DNA from: Oligella urethralis DSM 7531 | GTDB lineage: Bacteria > Pseudomonadota > Gammaproteobacteria > Burkholderiales > Burkholderiaceae_B | Reading direction: 5' to 3' | Length of the DNA stretch: 64,000 nt | Assembly (NCBI RefSeq): GCF_000372065.1 | Contig: NZ_AQVB01000004.1 | Location: forward strand, 62,001-126,000 | In this document: positions 43,223 through 53,630 of the stretch, piece after piece | Numbering within the stretch: the stretch's first letter is position 1 | How the letters are laid out: every line of letters begins with the position of its first letter | Translations under genes and position numbers: made by a program | Notes under the pieces: generated by a model | Databases searched by the model: none | Seen by the model: the letters and a program-made list of their open reading frames with translations, nothing else | Told to the model about the DNA's origin: nothing

Positions 43223-43522
43223 TTAGTGTTTTCGTTCATAGATTAAGTTCATTAGGGATGTCGCTGTATCTGGATAATGTCGCTCATTTATTAAATCAAT
43301 TTTAATTGAAGGAAATAACTCTTCAATGTCATTTTGAAGGCCACCTAAAGTAAATAAGCATGTTCCGACAGGATAGGTAATCATAATATCTAAATCACTG
43401 TCTTCCGTATCTTCACCTCGTGATACAGATCCAAATACTCTTGCCTTTTCTATTTCTGGATATTTAGCAAAGAGCTCCAGCAATTTGCTGTAGTTTTGTT
43501 TTAAAAGTTCGGATGGTTTCAC
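43223..43522 (-). CDS. MNT-type nucleotidyltransferase (MntA-like), orphan
   Basis: A 99-residue protein with GSVSRGEDTEDSDLDIMI, the minimal-nucleotidyltransferase motif GSxxRG-x(5)-SDLD. In HEPN/MNT pairs this protein AMPylates the HEPN RNase and acts as antitoxin. No HEPN gene adjoins. The start is GTG at 43522, with no ribosome site, directly after the T run of the tRNA-Val terminator, and an in-frame stop lies just upstream. So it may be a fragment of a longer gene, or be transcribed poorly. It sits in the accessory pocket together with the Fic remnant. Confidence 0.65.
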   Translation of the reverse strand: MKPSELLKQNYSKLLELFAKYPEIEKARVFGSVSRGEDTEDSDLDIMITYPVGTCLFTLGGLQNDIEELFPSIKIDLINERHYPDTATSLMNLIYERKH

Positions 43523-43530
43523 AACAAAAC

Positions 43531-43562
43531 AAAAAACCCCATAAAATCAATGTCTTATGGGG
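43531..43562 (-). terminator. Terminator of the tRNA-Val gene
   Basis: On the minus strand CCCCATAA (43562-43555) pairs with TTATGGGG (43544-43537), followed by TTTTTT (43536-43531). It directly abuts the start of the MNT gene. Confidence 0.85.
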
Positions 43563-43600
43563 CTTATGCAGTTCTATACAATCCTATGCAATATAGGCAA

Positions 43601-43677
43601 TGGTAGGCGGTACCGGAGTCGAACCAGCGACCTCTACGATGTCAACGTAGCGCTCTAACCAACTGAGCTAACCGCCT
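43601..43677 (-). tRNA. tRNA-Val(GAC)
   Basis: A 77-base tRNA on the minus strand: acceptor AGGCGGT pairs with ACCGCCT, discriminator A, encoded CCA; D-arm with AGCTCAGTTGGTTAGAGC; anticodon arm CTACG-TTGACAT-CGTAG with anticodon GAC, decoding valine GUC/GUU; variable AGGTC; T-arm GGTTCGACTCC. It is the boundary of the accessory pocket; tRNA 3' ends are usual integration sites, but I found no second copy of the 3' end within the nearby pocket. Confidence 0.95.
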
Positions 43678-43738
43678 ATATTTGATAAGAAAATGATTAT
43701 AGGGCGTACTTTTAATTTTGTCAAACTCACCAGCCGTT

Positions 43739-44749
43739 TTATTCAATATTTAAGGCCTGTTCACGTAATTGTTCTACATAGAGTTTCATCTCAATGACGG
43801 CGTTAGTATTGTCCAAGGATGCTGATTTGGATCCTATGGTGTTGATTTCCCTATTCATTTCCTGAAACAGGAAATCTAAACGTTTACCCAGGCTTTGCTT
43901 GTTTTTAGTGTTGTTTTTTGGAAGCGGTTTAGTCACTTCTTCTGGGTGAGGTTCAGCTGCGCTTGGGCCATCGTGTTTATTACTTAATAAAGAGCTTAAT
44001 TCACTGGTATGTGATTTTAAGCGTGTGATTTCCTCGGCAATATCCACACGCATACCAAAGAGGGCGCTTTCTTGGGCGATGCGCATAGATAGCTCTTCAC
44101 CCGATATTTGCTCAAAGCCATTAGGGACAACGGCTTGTAGGGCTTCTGTCAGACGTTGTTGGATTTTTTCTTTTTGTGCCTGGATTAAATCGTCTTGGCG
44201 CAGTTCAAGTTGAGTAACTAGGGCTAGAATCGCTTCGGCGTAGCCTAACATAGTATCAGCTAATCTAGCGCCTTCTCTTAAACGCATAGCCTTGAACTCC
44301 TTAATCGCTAAATGCACCGTGTCTAAACAACGCTCATAAATTAACTGCCAGCGTTGTGCTTCTTCATTTTGCTCAGCTTCCGAGCTTTGTGCTAAGGCTT
44401 GTGCTGTTTTGGCTAATTGCACAATCTCCGTAAAGCCTGGCGTCGGCATATCTGGAAAGTACTGCCGTACTTTTTTAATTTCTGTTAAGACCTGCGTCAT
44501 GGCCTCCGCACTAAATTCAGTTTGCTCCTCAAAAAGCGCAGGTTTGAAGCTGATCTTTAATTCGGCTTTGCCACGCTGTAAATGTTGTGCAAGTACTTCT
44601 CGGAGCTGCTCTTCAAGTGCTTTAAAATCTTCAGGCATGCGTAAGCTCAAGTCCAAATAACGGTTATTCACGCAACGCAACTCCACTGAAAGTGTGCCGT
44701 ATTCAAACTCTGTTTTGACATTACTAAAAGCAGTCATGCTGGAAATCAT
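43739..44749 (-). CDS. yicC: YicC-family endoribonuclease
   Basis: YicC is a conserved endoribonuclease linked to RNA quality control and stress survival. The 336-residue protein has the family's N-terminus (SMTAFSNVKTEFEYGTLSVE followed by RCVNNRYLDLSLRMPED) and the C-terminal GKRLDFLFQEMNREINTIGSK, which carries conserved acidic and basic residues. It is about 50 residues longer than E. coli YicC (287), mostly by a charged insert at about residues 253-280. It is divergent from rph, the usual proteobacterial arrangement. The double start MISSMTAF leaves a few residues of uncertainty. Confidence 0.92.
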   Translation of the reverse strand: MISSMTAFSNVKTEFEYGTLSVELRCVNNRYLDLSLRMPEDFKALEEQLREVLAQHLQRGKAELKISFKPALFEEQTEFSAEAMTQVLTEIKKVRQYFPDMPTPGFTEIVQLAKTAQALAQSSEAEQNEEAQRWQLIYERCLDTVHLAIKEFKAMRLREGARLADTMLGYAEAILALVTQLELRQDDLIQAQKEKIQQRLTEALQAVVPNGFEQISGEELSMRIAQESALFGMRVDIAEEITRLKSHTSELSSLLSNKHDGPSAAEPHPEEVTKPLPKNNTKNKQSLGKRLDFLFQEMNREINTIGSKSASLDNTNAVIEMKLYVEQLREQALNIE

Positions 44750-44849
44750 TTTAAGTCCCTTAAAAGTGCGGTGCCAATGGTATAAAACTCACGATAAAGC
44801 CTTATAATATGGCATATCTGAATATTTGTAAAAATTTATCGAGGAAATT

Positions 44850-45599
44850 ATGCCTAACACACCCTTTAGTATTGATATTCAACGGCCTTCCGGACGTGAA
44901 ATTTCTGCCATGCGTCAGGTTAAAATTACTCGCAATTTTACGCCTTATGCTGAGGGTTCGGTACTGATTGAAGTAGGGCAGACAATCGTACTATGTAATG
45001 CCAGTGTGCTGGATAAGGTACCACCTTTTTTAAAAGGCAAAAATCAAGGTTGGGTGACTGCCGAGTATGGTATGTTGCCGCGTTCAACCCATAGCCGTTC
45101 TGAGCGAGAGGCGGCACGTGGTAAGCAGAGTGGTCGTACTCAAGAAATTCAGCGTTTAATCGGTCGCAGTCTACGTGCGGTGACAAATCTCTCTAAGCTC
45201 GGTGAACGTACGATTCATTTGGACTGTGATGTGATTCAAGCCGATGGTGGCACCCGTTGCGCTTCAATTACTGGTGCTTGGATTGCTTTGGCAGATGCTG
45301 TATCGAAGCTGCTGAGGGAAAAGCAAATTGATGAAAACCCCTTAAATGACCGTGTTGCTGCGGTTTCTGTAGGTATGTGGCAAGGGCACCCCATTCTGGA
45401 TCTCAATTATGAAGAGGACGCTTCATGTGATGCTGATATGAATGTGGTGATGACAGGCAGTGGTCACTACGTGGAGATTCAGGGCACGGCTGAGGGACAG
45501 GTTTTTTCTAAAACTGAATTAGATGCCTTATTGAGCCTAGCAGGTAAGGGCATTGCCCAACTATTGCGCGTGCAGCAAAACGCTTGGCCCCAACTATAA
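44850..45599 (+). CDS. rph: Ribonuclease PH
   Basis: A 249-residue phosphorolytic 3'-5' exoribonuclease that trims tRNA precursors and acts in RNA decay. [40 protein letters not shown] and [20 protein letters not shown] are conserved landmarks with basic active-site residues; [11 protein letters not shown] is near the C-terminus. CGAGGAAATT precedes ATG 44850. It is followed by rdgB and hemW. Confidence 0.97.
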   Translation: MPNTPFSIDIQRPSGREISAMRQVKITRNFTPYAEGSVLIEVGQTIVLCNASVLDKVPPFLKGKNQGWVTAEYGMLPRSTHSRSEREAARGKQSGRTQEIQRLIGRSLRAVTNLSKLGERTIHLDCDVIQADGGTRCASITGAWIALADAVSKLLREKQIDENPLNDRVAAVSVGMWQGHPILDLNYEEDASCDADMNVVMTGSGHYVEIQGTAEGQVFSKTELDALLSLAGKGIAQLLRVQQNAWPQL

Positions 45600-45617
45600 C
45601 CGATTAATCAGCAGCTT

Positions 45618-46238
45618 ATGTCTTTACTTACTACCCTTGATGAGATTGTTTTAGCTTCAAATAATCAGGGCAAACTCAAGGAGTTTGTCGCTTTATTTAA
45701 TCAGTATGGGATTAGCATCAGAGCGCAGGGCGAGTTTCATGTCGCCGAGTGTGACGAGCCTTTTCATACATTTTTGGAAAATGCCCTAGCCAAGGCGCGT
45801 CACGCTAGTAAAGAGACGGGTTTAGCAGCGATTGCCGATGATTCAGGTATCGTTGTGCCAGCGCTTAAAGGCTTTCCTGGTGTGATGTCAGCACGCTATG
45901 CGACCTTATTCGGCGAGCCCAAGTCAGATGCTAATAATAACGCCTGTTTAATCCGTCAATTACAAGCACATAGCGACAAATCAGCGGCCTATTTAGCGGT
46001 GCTAGTCTTTGTTCGACACGCTGACGATCCGGCGCCTTTAGTGGCGCAGTCCTGGTGGCATGGCGTGATTGTAGAGGAACCGCGTGGAGCCAATGGCTTT
46101 GGTTATGACCCGCATTTTTATTTGCCTGACTATGGCCTGACGGCTGCCGAGATGGAGCCTACACTTAAAAATAGTTTAAGCCATCGAGCCGCTGCTTTAA
46201 AAAAATTAATTGCAGAAATGGATGAAGCGCAGCAGTGA
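45618..46238 (+). CDS. rdgB: Non-canonical purine NTP pyrophosphatase (RdgB/HAM1)
   Basis: The enzyme removes dITP, ITP and XTP from the nucleotide pool. The 206-residue protein starts with LASNNQGKLKEF (the phosphate-binding SxNxxK pattern), continues with TGLAAIADDSGIVV, and ends with GFGYDPHFY. It overlaps hemW by 4 bp and lies 18 bp after rph, so the three are one unit. Confidence 0.96.
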   Translation: MSLLTTLDEIVLASNNQGKLKEFVALFNQYGISIRAQGEFHVAECDEPFHTFLENALAKARHASKETGLAAIADDSGIVVPALKGFPGVMSARYATLFGEPKSDANNNACLIRQLQAHSDKSAAYLAVLVFVRHADDPAPLVAQSWWHGVIVEEPRGANGFGYDPHFYLPDYGLTAAEMEPTLKNSLSHRAAALKKLIAEMDEAQQ

Positions 46239-47473
46239 AGACCATTCCAATTCACCGCTCCACCACCGTAGCTAAGGTAGCCTCTCAGCCAGGGGATTCA
46301 TTAGGTGGCGTACGATCACAGTTTGTAGAGACATTGCCACCTTTGTCGCTCTATGTGCATGTGCCATGGTGTGTGCAAAAGTGTCCTTATTGTGATTTTA
46401 ATTCACATGCCTTACAGGGTGGTATTCCAGAAGCGCATTATTTACAGGCCTTGGAAGCGGATTTAATACATCATTTGCCGCATATTTGGGGACGCACCAT
46501 ACACACCGTCTTTATTGGTGGTGGTACCCCAAGCCTCCTTTCTGCAAAAGCCATGGACCATTTGCTAAGTATGTTAAGAAATCTCTTAGGCATTGGTCCC
46601 GCGATTGAAATTACGATGGAGGCTAATCCCGGTACGGTCGAAGCGACTAAATTTAAGGAGTTTGCCGCAGCCGGCATTAATCGCTTATCACTAGGTATTC
46701 AAAGTTTTAATAACGAGCATTTGCATACGCTGGGACGTATTCATAGTTCTGAAGAGGCTATGACTGCGATTGAGATTGCACAGCGCTATTTTCCACGGAT
46801 TAATCTGGATCTGATGTTTGCCTTACCTGCTCAGAGCTTGTCAGATCATGAACGCGATTTACAGCAAGCCTTAGCTTTTGGTACTGAACATTTATCACTC
46901 TATAATCTAACCCTCGAAGCAAATACGGTATTTGCTAAATATCCTCCTCCTAATCTGCCAGAGGAGGATTTGGTGGACGAGATGCTAGAGCAAAATATTG
47001 CCTTAACTTCAGCACAGGGCTTTGAGCATTATGAAGTATCTGCCTACGCCAAGGCAGGTGCCTATGCACGGCACAATGTGAATTATTGGCAGTTTGGTGA
47101 TTATGTTGGTATCGGCCCCGGCGCCCACGGCAAAATCAGTTTCCCTGACCGTATTGTGCGGACGATGAATCAACGCTCACCACAAAACTGGATGGACAAT
47201 GCAATTAAAGCAGATGGCTCGCATCAGGTGGAATGGCGTGAATTGCAAGCAGAAGACATTCCTTTTGAGTTTATGCTCAATGCCTTACGCCTAAGAGAAG
47301 GGGTGCCAGTAGGCTTATTTGAGGAACATACCGGTCTCTCGTCTTTACTGATGAAAAAGCCCTTGCAGCGTGCCATCGATAAGCAATTACTTGAAGACTC
47401 CGCTTTGGTATATAAAGCGACTGACTTAGGCTGGCGTTTTTTAAATGATTTGCAGGCGATATTTTTGGACTAA
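46235..47473 (+). CDS. hemW: Radical SAM heme chaperone HemW
   Basis: HemW is a radical SAM, coproporphyrinogen oxidase-like protein that inserts heme. The iron-sulfur motif CVQKCPYCDF (CxxxCxxC) is near residue 46, followed by FIGGGTPSLL and LGIQSFNN. The N-terminus has about 30 more residues than is usual. It begins with GTG 46235 overlapping rdgB. HemW, unlike HemN, lacks a strict oxidase role. Confidence 0.92.
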   Translation: MKTIPIHRSTTVAKVASQPGDSLGGVRSQFVETLPPLSLYVHVPWCVQKCPYCDFNSHALQGGIPEAHYLQALEADLIHHLPHIWGRTIHTVFIGGGTPSLLSAKAMDHLLSMLRNLLGIGPAIEITMEANPGTVEATKFKEFAAAGINRLSLGIQSFNNEHLHTLGRIHSSEEAMTAIEIAQRYFPRINLDLMFALPAQSLSDHERDLQQALAFGTEHLSLYNLTLEANTVFAKYPPPNLPEEDLVDEMLEQNIALTSAQGFEHYEVSAYAKAGAYARHNVNYWQFGDYVGIGPGAHGKISFPDRIVRTMNQRSPQNWMDNAIKADGSHQVEWRELQAEDIPFEFMLNALRLREGVPVGLFEEHTGLSSLLMKKPLQRAIDKQLLEDSALVYKATDLGWRFLNDLQAIFLD

Positions 47474-47583
47474 GTCGCATTAAAATTTGTTTACATTAAT
47501 ATTCAGCAAATTGTAAAAAATCCCACACAAAACCGTTCATAATATAGTGTTAGCTATTAAATTTGTTGTTTCAGGAGAATTTC

Positions 47584-48987
47584 ATGACAACCCCCACCCA
47601 GGTGCTTGAGCTTATTGGTCAACACGAAGTTAAATTTGTGGACTTACGCTATACCGACACCGTAGGAAAAGAGCATCATATGAGCATTCCGGCCAGACAT
47701 TTAGACGAGGACTATTTCGAGTCGGGCTACGCCTTTGATGGCTCCTCTATACCCGGGTGGAAGGGGGTGGAGGCCTCCGATATGCTGTTAGTGCCGGATG
47801 CTAGCACGGCGCGTTTAGATCCTTTCCGCGAAGAAACCACCTTAATCATGAGCTGTGATGTGTTGGACCCGGTCGATCTTAAAGGTTATGAGCGTGCGCC
47901 TAGATCCGTTGCTAGACGTGCTGAAGCCTATTTAAAATCCACCGGTATTGGTGATGCGGCCTTTTTTGGGCCAGAGCCTGAGTTTTTTGTTTTTGACGGT
48001 ATCACCTGGAATGCAGAGCCACAGCATTGCAGTTTTAAGGTGACTACCGATCAGGGTCCCTGGGTTAGCAATGATGAGATGAATGGCCGTAATAACGGCT
48101 TTAGACCACGACATTTAGGTGGTTATGCGCCAGTACCACCGACCGATGCCTTTGCAGATTTTAGGGCTGAGGCTTGTTTACTATTAGAGCAACAGGGCGT
48201 GCCAGTAGAAATTCATCACCCAGAGGTGGCGACCGCCCAATTAGAAATTGGTACTCGTTTTTCTACCTTGGTTGAGCGTGCGGATTGGAATCAGATTTTA
48301 AAATATACTGTCCATAGTTTGGCTCAAATCTACGGCAAGACAGCTACCTTTATGCCTAAGCCGCTTTTTGGAACCAATGGTTCTGGCATGCACGTGCATC
48401 AGTCTATTTGGAAGGATGGTCAGAATATCTTCTCGGGTAATGGCTATGCCGGTTTGTCGGATACGGCATTGTTTTATATTGGTGGCGTGATTAAGCATGC
48501 ACGTGCTTTAAATGCGATCACCAATCCGGGCACTAATTCGTATAAGCGTTTGGTGCCGCATTTTGAAGCACCCGTGAAGTTAGCTTATTCTGCGCGTAAC
48601 CGCTCGGCTTCCATTCGTATCCCGTATGTAAGTAGCCCTAATGGACGACGTATTGAGGTGCGTTTCCCAGATCCGCTGGCAAATCCATATTTATGTTTTG
48701 CCGCTTTATTAATGGCGGGTTTAGACGGCATTCAAAATAGAATTCATCCTGGTGATCCAGCCGATAAAAACCTCTATGATTTACCCCCAGAAGAGGATGT
48801 CAAGGTGCCAACCGTGGCTTCTTCTTTGGAGCAGGCCTTAGAGGCTTTGGATGGCGATCGTGATTTCTTGTTGGCTGGTGGCGTCTTTACCGACGATCTG
48901 ATTGATGCCTATATCGAGTTGAAGATGAAAGAGGTGGATAGATTACGTGTCACGCCGCATCCCATTGAGTTTGAAATGTATTATTAA
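47584..48987 (+). CDS. glnA: Glutamine synthetase, type I
   Basis: GS joins ammonia to glutamate. The 467-residue protein has the beta-grasp [20 protein letters not shown], the ATP motif [25 protein letters not shown], and the adenylylation loop NLYDLPPEE with the target tyrosine near residue 396. The subunit is therefore probably controlled by GlnE. A CAGGAGA site fixes ATG 47584; the frame opens earlier. A terminator follows, so it is monocistronic here, without ntrBC. Confidence 0.97.
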   Translation: MTTPTQVLELIGQHEVKFVDLRYTDTVGKEHHMSIPARHLDEDYFESGYAFDGSSIPGWKGVEASDMLLVPDASTARLDPFREETTLIMSCDVLDPVDLKGYERAPRSVARRAEAYLKSTGIGDAAFFGPEPEFFVFDGITWNAEPQHCSFKVTTDQGPWVSNDEMNGRNNGFRPRHLGGYAPVPPTDAFADFRAEACLLLEQQGVPVEIHHPEVATAQLEIGTRFSTLVERADWNQILKYTVHSLAQIYGKTATFMPKPLFGTNGSGMHVHQSIWKDGQNIFSGNGYAGLSDTALFYIGGVIKHARALNAITNPGTNSYKRLVPHFEAPVKLAYSARNRSASIRIPYVSSPNGRRIEVRFPDPLANPYLCFAALLMAGLDGIQNRIHPGDPADKNLYDLPPEEDVKVPTVASSLEQALEALDGDRDFLLAGGVFTDDLIDAYIELKMKEVDRLRVTPHPIEFEMYY

Positions 48988-49009
48988 TTTCAATTAAGCC
49001 ATTGTAAAG

Positions 49010-49039
49010 GACGAGTTTTGAATCAAGGCTCGTCTTTTT
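49010..49039 (+). terminator. Terminator after glnA
   Basis: GACGAG (49010-49015) pairs with CTCGTC (49029-49034), then TTTTT. Confidence 0.7.
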
Positions 49040-49054
49040 AAGTATTTGTACAGT

Positions 49055-49076
49055 ATAGTAGTACTGGTACTAGTAT
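49055..49076. promoter_or_regulatory. Palindrome upstream of leuC, possible operator
   Basis: TAGTAC (49059-49064) faces GTACTA (49067-49072) with TG between; three more pairs follow one mismatch (49055-49076). It lies 75 bp before leuC, where a leucine-responsive or LysR-type regulator could bind. No regulator can be named. Confidence 0.35.
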
Positions 49077-49151
49077 ATCGATTTGTCTTGTTACGCCTTT
49101 AAATAGTTGGGACAATTGTTTAAGAAGGTTTTTTAGCATTTGGAGATAAGC

Positions 49152-50558
49152 ATGGCTAAAACATTGTACGACAAGTTATGGGATGAGCACGTAGTGCACC
49201 AACAGGAAGACGGTACCTGTATTTTGTATATTGACCGTCATTTATTGCATGAGGTTACCAGTCCGCAGGCGTTTGAGGGCTTGAAAATGGCTGGCCGTCA
49301 GCCATGGCGCATTAGCGCCAATTTGGCGGTAGAGGATCATAATGTGCCCACTGTGAATCGTGAACAGGGGATAGCGGATCCGATTTCCAAGCTACAAGTC
49401 GATACCTTGCAAAAAAACTGCACCGAGTACAAAATCGTTCGTTACGGTATGGATGATATTCGCCAAGGGATTGTGCATGTGACTGGTCCAGAGCAGGGCG
49501 CAACCTTACCCGGTATGACGGTAGTTTGTGGCGACTCTCATACCAGTACCCATGGAGCCTTTGGCGCCTTGGCTTTTGGTATCGGTACCTCCGAGGTTGA
49601 GCATGTATTAGCGACGCAGACCTTATTAAAGAAAAAAGATAAAAACATGCTGATTAAGGTCGAGGGTAAACTACCTTTTGGCTGTAGTGCCAAAGATCTC
49701 GTGCTACATGTGATTGGTGTGATTGGTACTGCCGGTGGCACTGGTTATGCGATCGAATTCGGTGGCAGTGCTATTCGTGATTTATCGGTTGAGGGCCGTA
49801 TGACCGTCTGTAATATGGCGATTGAGGCGGGTGCTCGTTCCGGTATGGTCGCAGTGGATGATAAAACCATTGAGTACTTTAAGGGACGCCCTTATGCGCC
49901 TAATGCAGAGCAATGGGAGCAGGCGGTCGCTTATTGGAAGACCTTGGTGTCTGACGAGGGTGCGCATTTTGATAAAGTCATTGAAATTGATGCCGCCGAT
50001 ATTCGGCCTCAGGTGACCTGGGGTACTTCACCGGAGATGGTCTTAAGTATTGAAGACAAGGTGCCTAATCCAGCTTCTGAAAGTGATGCGGTTAAGCGCT
50101 CAGGTATTGAACGTGCTTTATCCTATATGGGCTTACAGGCCGATATGCCGATAAATGAGATTAGGATTGATAAAGTCTTCATTGGCTCCTGTACTAACTC
50201 TCGTATTGAGGATTTGCGTGAGGCTGCTGCGATTGCCAAGGGCAGAAAGGTCGCCGCTAATGTAACTCAAGCGCTAGTGGTCCCCGGTTCAGGCCTAGTC
50301 AAACAACAGGCTGAGGCGGAGGGGCTGGATAAAATTTTCTTAGAGGCTGGTTTTGAATGGCGAGAGCCGGGTTGTTCTATGTGTCTAGCGATGAATGCTG
50401 ACCGTTTAGAGCCGGGTGAGCGCTGCGCCTCGACCTCTAATCGTAACTTTGAAGGACGTCAGGGCATGGGCGGACGTACCCATTTAGTTAGTCCGGCGAT
50501 GGCTGCCGCAGCTGCGGTTAGTGGCCATTTTGTTGATGTTCGTCAATTAGGAGAGTAA
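49152..50558 (+). CDS. leuC: 3-isopropylmalate dehydratase large subunit
   Basis: LeuC with LeuD isomerises 2- to 3-isopropylmalate in leucine synthesis, using a 4Fe-4S cluster. The 468-residue protein contains [35 protein letters not shown], and the cluster cysteines in [28 protein letters not shown] precedes ATG 49152. It is followed by leuD after 2 bp. Confidence 0.97.
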   Translation: MAKTLYDKLWDEHVVHQQEDGTCILYIDRHLLHEVTSPQAFEGLKMAGRQPWRISANLAVEDHNVPTVNREQGIADPISKLQVDTLQKNCTEYKIVRYGMDDIRQGIVHVTGPEQGATLPGMTVVCGDSHTSTHGAFGALAFGIGTSEVEHVLATQTLLKKKDKNMLIKVEGKLPFGCSAKDLVLHVIGVIGTAGGTGYAIEFGGSAIRDLSVEGRMTVCNMAIEAGARSGMVAVDDKTIEYFKGRPYAPNAEQWEQAVAYWKTLVSDEGAHFDKVIEIDAADIRPQVTWGTSPEMVLSIEDKVPNPASESDAVKRSGIERALSYMGLQADMPINEIRIDKVFIGSCTNSRIEDLREAAAIAKGRKVAANVTQALVVPGSGLVKQQAEAEGLDKIFLEAGFEWREPGCSMCLAMNADRLEPGERCASTSNRNFEGRQGMGGRTHLVSPAMAAAAAVSGHFVDVRQLGE

Positions 50559-50560
50559 GC

Positions 50561-51208
50561 ATGGACGCATTTACTATTCATCAGGGCTTAGTTGCTCCCT
50601 TAGATCGTGCTAATGTTGATACGGATTTGATTATCCCCAAGCAATTTTTAAAATCCATTAAACGCACGGGTTTTGGTCCTAATTTATTTGACGAATTGCG
50701 CTATTTAGATCATGGTGAGCCGGGTATGGACAATACGAAGCGTCCTTTAAATCCGGATTTTGTGTTAAATCAAGATCGTTATCAAGGAGCATCAATTTTA
50801 TTAGCTCGGGAGAACTTTGGTTGCGGTTCTAGTCGTGAGCATGCACCTTGGGCTTTGATGCAATATGGTTTTAAAGCCATTATTGCCCCATCTTATGCGG
50901 ATATTTTCTTTAATAACAGTTTTAAGAATGGCTTATTACCGATTATTTTAAGTGAAGCTGAGGTGGACAAACTGTTTACAGAGGTTGAGGCTAATCCTGG
51001 CTACGAGCTTCGGATTGACTTGGAGCAGCAGGAGGTTACTGCTCCTTCAGGCGATAGCTATCGCTTTGACATTGATAGTTTCAGAAAGTATTGCTTACTG
51101 AACGGCCTTGACGATATTGGTCTAACATTGCGTGAAGCGGATAAAATTAAAGCCTATGAGGCCAAGCGCTTAGCTGAAAAGCCATGGCTTGCCAACGTTG
51201 TGGCTTAA
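50561..51208 (+). CDS. leuD: 3-isopropylmalate dehydratase small subunit
   Basis: The swivelling small subunit, 215 residues. [20 protein letters not shown] and [20 protein letters not shown] are the family motifs. It starts 2 bp after leuC. A 10-bp hairpin lies between it and leuB. Confidence 0.97.
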   Translation: MDAFTIHQGLVAPLDRANVDTDLIIPKQFLKSIKRTGFGPNLFDELRYLDHGEPGMDNTKRPLNPDFVLNQDRYQGASILLARENFGCGSSREHAPWALMQYGFKAIIAPSYADIFFNNSFKNGLLPIILSEAEVDKLFTEVEANPGYELRIDLEQQEVTAPSGDSYRFDIDSFRKYCLLNGLDDIGLTLREADKIKAYEAKRLAEKPWLANVVA

Positions 51209-51232
51209 TTTAAGACGACAATTATCAATCCA

Positions 51233-51257
51233 CAGACCTTAAGGCATTTAAGGTCTG
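51233..51257 (+). terminator. Intercistronic hairpin between leuD and leuB
   Basis: CAGACCTTAA (51233-51242) pairs perfectly with TTAAGGTCTG (51248-51257), 5-base loop, then ATTTTAT. It could lower readthrough into leuB or stabilise leuC-leuD mRNA. Confidence 0.6.
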
Positions 51258-51279
51258 ATTTTATAAAAAGATATCGATT

Positions 51280-52353
51280 ATGACTTTTAAAGTAGCAGTT
51301 TTACCCGGTGACGGTATTGGTCCTGAAATTATGGCGCAGGCATTGCGTGTATTAAAAGCCTTAGATTTGGATCTGAGTTTTGAAGAGGCACCCGTGGGCG
51401 GTGCCGCTTATGAGAGTGACGGTCATCCTTTACCAGAGCGTACCTTGGAGTTAGCAAAAAATGCGGATGCGATTTTGTTTGGCGCTGTGGGTGATTGGAA
51501 GTATGACTCCTTGCCGCGTCACTTACGTCCTGAACAGGCAATTCTTGGCTTACGTAAGGCCTTAGGACTTTTTGCTAATTTGCGCCCGGCCATTTTATAC
51601 CCTGAATTAGCAAACGCTTCTTCTCTAAAGCCGGAGGTGGTAGCAGGCTTAGACTTACTCATTGTACGTGAATTAACAGGTGATATTTATTTCGGTACGC
51701 CACGAGGTGTGCGTAAGGTAAAAGATGGTCCATTCCAAGGTGAGGACGAGGGTTTTGATACCATGCGTTATGCTGATAGCGAGGTCCGTCGCATTGCCAA
51801 AATTGCTTTTGAAGCGGCTAAAAAGCGTCGCGGTAAGTTACTCAGTGTCGATAAGGCCAATGTACTCGAAACCTCACAATTTTGGCGCAATATTATGATT
51901 GATGAGAGTCGTCATTATCCCGAGGTGGAGTTAAATCATATGTACGTGGATAATGCGGCGATGCAACTCGTGCGTGCACCTAAGGAATTGGATGTGGTTG
52001 TGACCGGTAATTTATTTGGCGATATTTTATCGGATGAAGCGGCGATGTTGACTGGCTCTATCGGTATGCTGCCTTCAGCCTCATTAAATGAAAAAAATCA
52101 GGGGCTTTATGAGCCAAGTCATGGCTCTGCACCAGATATTGCTGGCCAGGATATTGCTAACCCCTTGGCGCAAATACTCTCTGCTGCTATGATGTTACGC
52201 TACAGCTTTGATCTGGAAGCACCAGCACAGCGCATTGAGGCTGCAGTGCGTCAGGTGTTGGCTGAGGGTTATCGCACGGCCGATATTTATGAAGCAGGTA
52301 CTAACAAGGTCGGCACCAAAGCCATGGGTGATGCGGTATTAGCTGCGCTGTAG
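51280..52353 (+). CDS. leuB: 3-isopropylmalate dehydrogenase
   Basis: LeuB oxidises and decarboxylates 3-isopropylmalate with NAD. The 357-residue protein has [38 protein letters not shown], and [38 protein letters not shown] (NAD site). It is the third gene of leuCDB, with a 71-bp gap holding a hairpin. Confidence 0.97.
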   Translation: MTFKVAVLPGDGIGPEIMAQALRVLKALDLDLSFEEAPVGGAAYESDGHPLPERTLELAKNADAILFGAVGDWKYDSLPRHLRPEQAILGLRKALGLFANLRPAILYPELANASSLKPEVVAGLDLLIVRELTGDIYFGTPRGVRKVKDGPFQGEDEGFDTMRYADSEVRRIAKIAFEAAKKRRGKLLSVDKANVLETSQFWRNIMIDESRHYPEVELNHMYVDNAAMQLVRAPKELDVVVTGNLFGDILSDEAAMLTGSIGMLPSASLNEKNQGLYEPSHGSAPDIAGQDIANPLAQILSAAMMLRYSFDLEAPAQRIEAAVRQVLAEGYRTADIYEAGTNKVGTKAMGDAVLAAL

Positions 52354-52465
52354 GGCTAAGCATTGTCAGTACAATTTAATCGTGACAATTAAAGCCGATT
52401 ATCTACTCAGCTAGGGTGATAATGATATTATTTCAGATTAAGTATTTTTATAAGTGAGCAAATCT

Positions 52466-53587
52466 ATGTCAAAAGCAGTTGGTCTTGTCGGTTGGCGAGG
52501 CATGGTGGGTTCGGTTCTCATGCAGCGCATGCGCGATGAGGGTGATTTTAAATTGATCGAACCGGTATTTTTCTCTACTAGCAATGTTGGTGGTGCCGCT
52601 CCCGAATGGGCTGAAGGCGCAGCGCCTTTACAGGACGCCTATGATATCGACACGCTTAAGAAATTACCCATCATTGTAACTGCTCAAGGTGGCGATTACA
52701 CCAATGAGGTGTATCCTAAGCTACGCGCAGCGGGCTGGGATGGCATTTGGATTGATGCGGCCAGCGCCTTACGTATGCACGATGACGCCGTCATTGTACT
52801 TGATCCAATCAACCGTGATTTAATTGATGCTTCTCTAAGCAAGGGGGTGCGTGATTTTATCGGTGGTAACTGCACTGTTAGCTGTATGTTAATGGGTGTT
52901 GGCGGTTTATTTAAAGCCGGTCTGGTTGAGTGGATGAGTAGTATGACTTATCAGGCTGCGTCTGGTGGTGGTGCGCAGCATATGCGTGAGCTGTTGACGC
53001 AATTTGGCATTATCGGCAACTCAGTTCAATCATTATTAGATGATCCTGCCTCGGCCATTTTAGACATTGATCGTCAGGTATTAGCTACGCAACGTGATGA
53101 GAGCCTACCACAGAGTAACTTTGGGGTACCTTTAGGCGGTAGTTTAATTCCTTGGATCGATACTCAGTTGGACAATGGTCAATCACGTGAAGAGTGGAAG
53201 GCGCAGGCTGAGACCAATAAGGTGTTAGGCCGCAGCGGTGATGAGATGATTCCGATCGACGGTTTATGCGTGCGTATCGGTGCCATGCGTTGTCATAGTC
53301 AGGCCCTAACCTTCAAGCTGAAAAAGGATGTGCCTTTAGACGAGATCAACGATATCATCAGTAGCAGTAGTGATTGGGCCAAATTAATTCCGAATGAGCG
53401 CGAAGTGACGATGCGCGAATTAACACCGATTGCGGTAACGGGTACTTTAAATATCCCGGTGGGTCGTGTACGCAAGCTTAATATGGGTCCGGAGTATATC
53501 AGTGCCTTTACCATTGGCGATCAGTTACTTTGGGGTGCAGCAGAGCCTTTACGCCGTATGTTACGAATTGCCTTGGGTGAGCTGTAA
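52466..53587 (+). CDS. asd: Aspartate-semialdehyde dehydrogenase
   Basis: Asd reduces aspartyl phosphate in the lysine, threonine and methionine pathway. The 373-residue protein has [14 protein letters not shown] (NADP loop), the catalytic cysteine in [10 protein letters not shown] and the substrate His in CHSQALT. It closely follows the enteric type. ATG 52466 is preferred over the GTG four codons upstream. Confidence 0.97.
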   Translation: MSKAVGLVGWRGMVGSVLMQRMRDEGDFKLIEPVFFSTSNVGGAAPEWAEGAAPLQDAYDIDTLKKLPIIVTAQGGDYTNEVYPKLRAAGWDGIWIDAASALRMHDDAVIVLDPINRDLIDASLSKGVRDFIGGNCTVSCMLMGVGGLFKAGLVEWMSSMTYQAASGGGAQHMRELLTQFGIIGNSVQSLLDDPASAILDIDRQVLATQRDESLPQSNFGVPLGGSLIPWIDTQLDNGQSREEWKAQAETNKVLGRSGDEMIPIDGLCVRIGAMRCHSQALTFKLKKDVPLDEINDIISSSSDWAKLIPNEREVTMRELTPIAVTGTLNIPVGRVRKLNMGPEYISAFTIGDQLLWGAAEPLRRMLRIALGEL

Positions 53588-53630
53588 ATCCTAGCTGATT
53601 CAGTATTTGATTGTCTGAGCCTTTAGAAAG

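Noticed and set aside
44763-44772. AAAGTGCGGT, like the Haemophilus uptake signal
   Set aside because: A single copy noticed in the window; a real uptake signal would be frequent, despite comEC being present.
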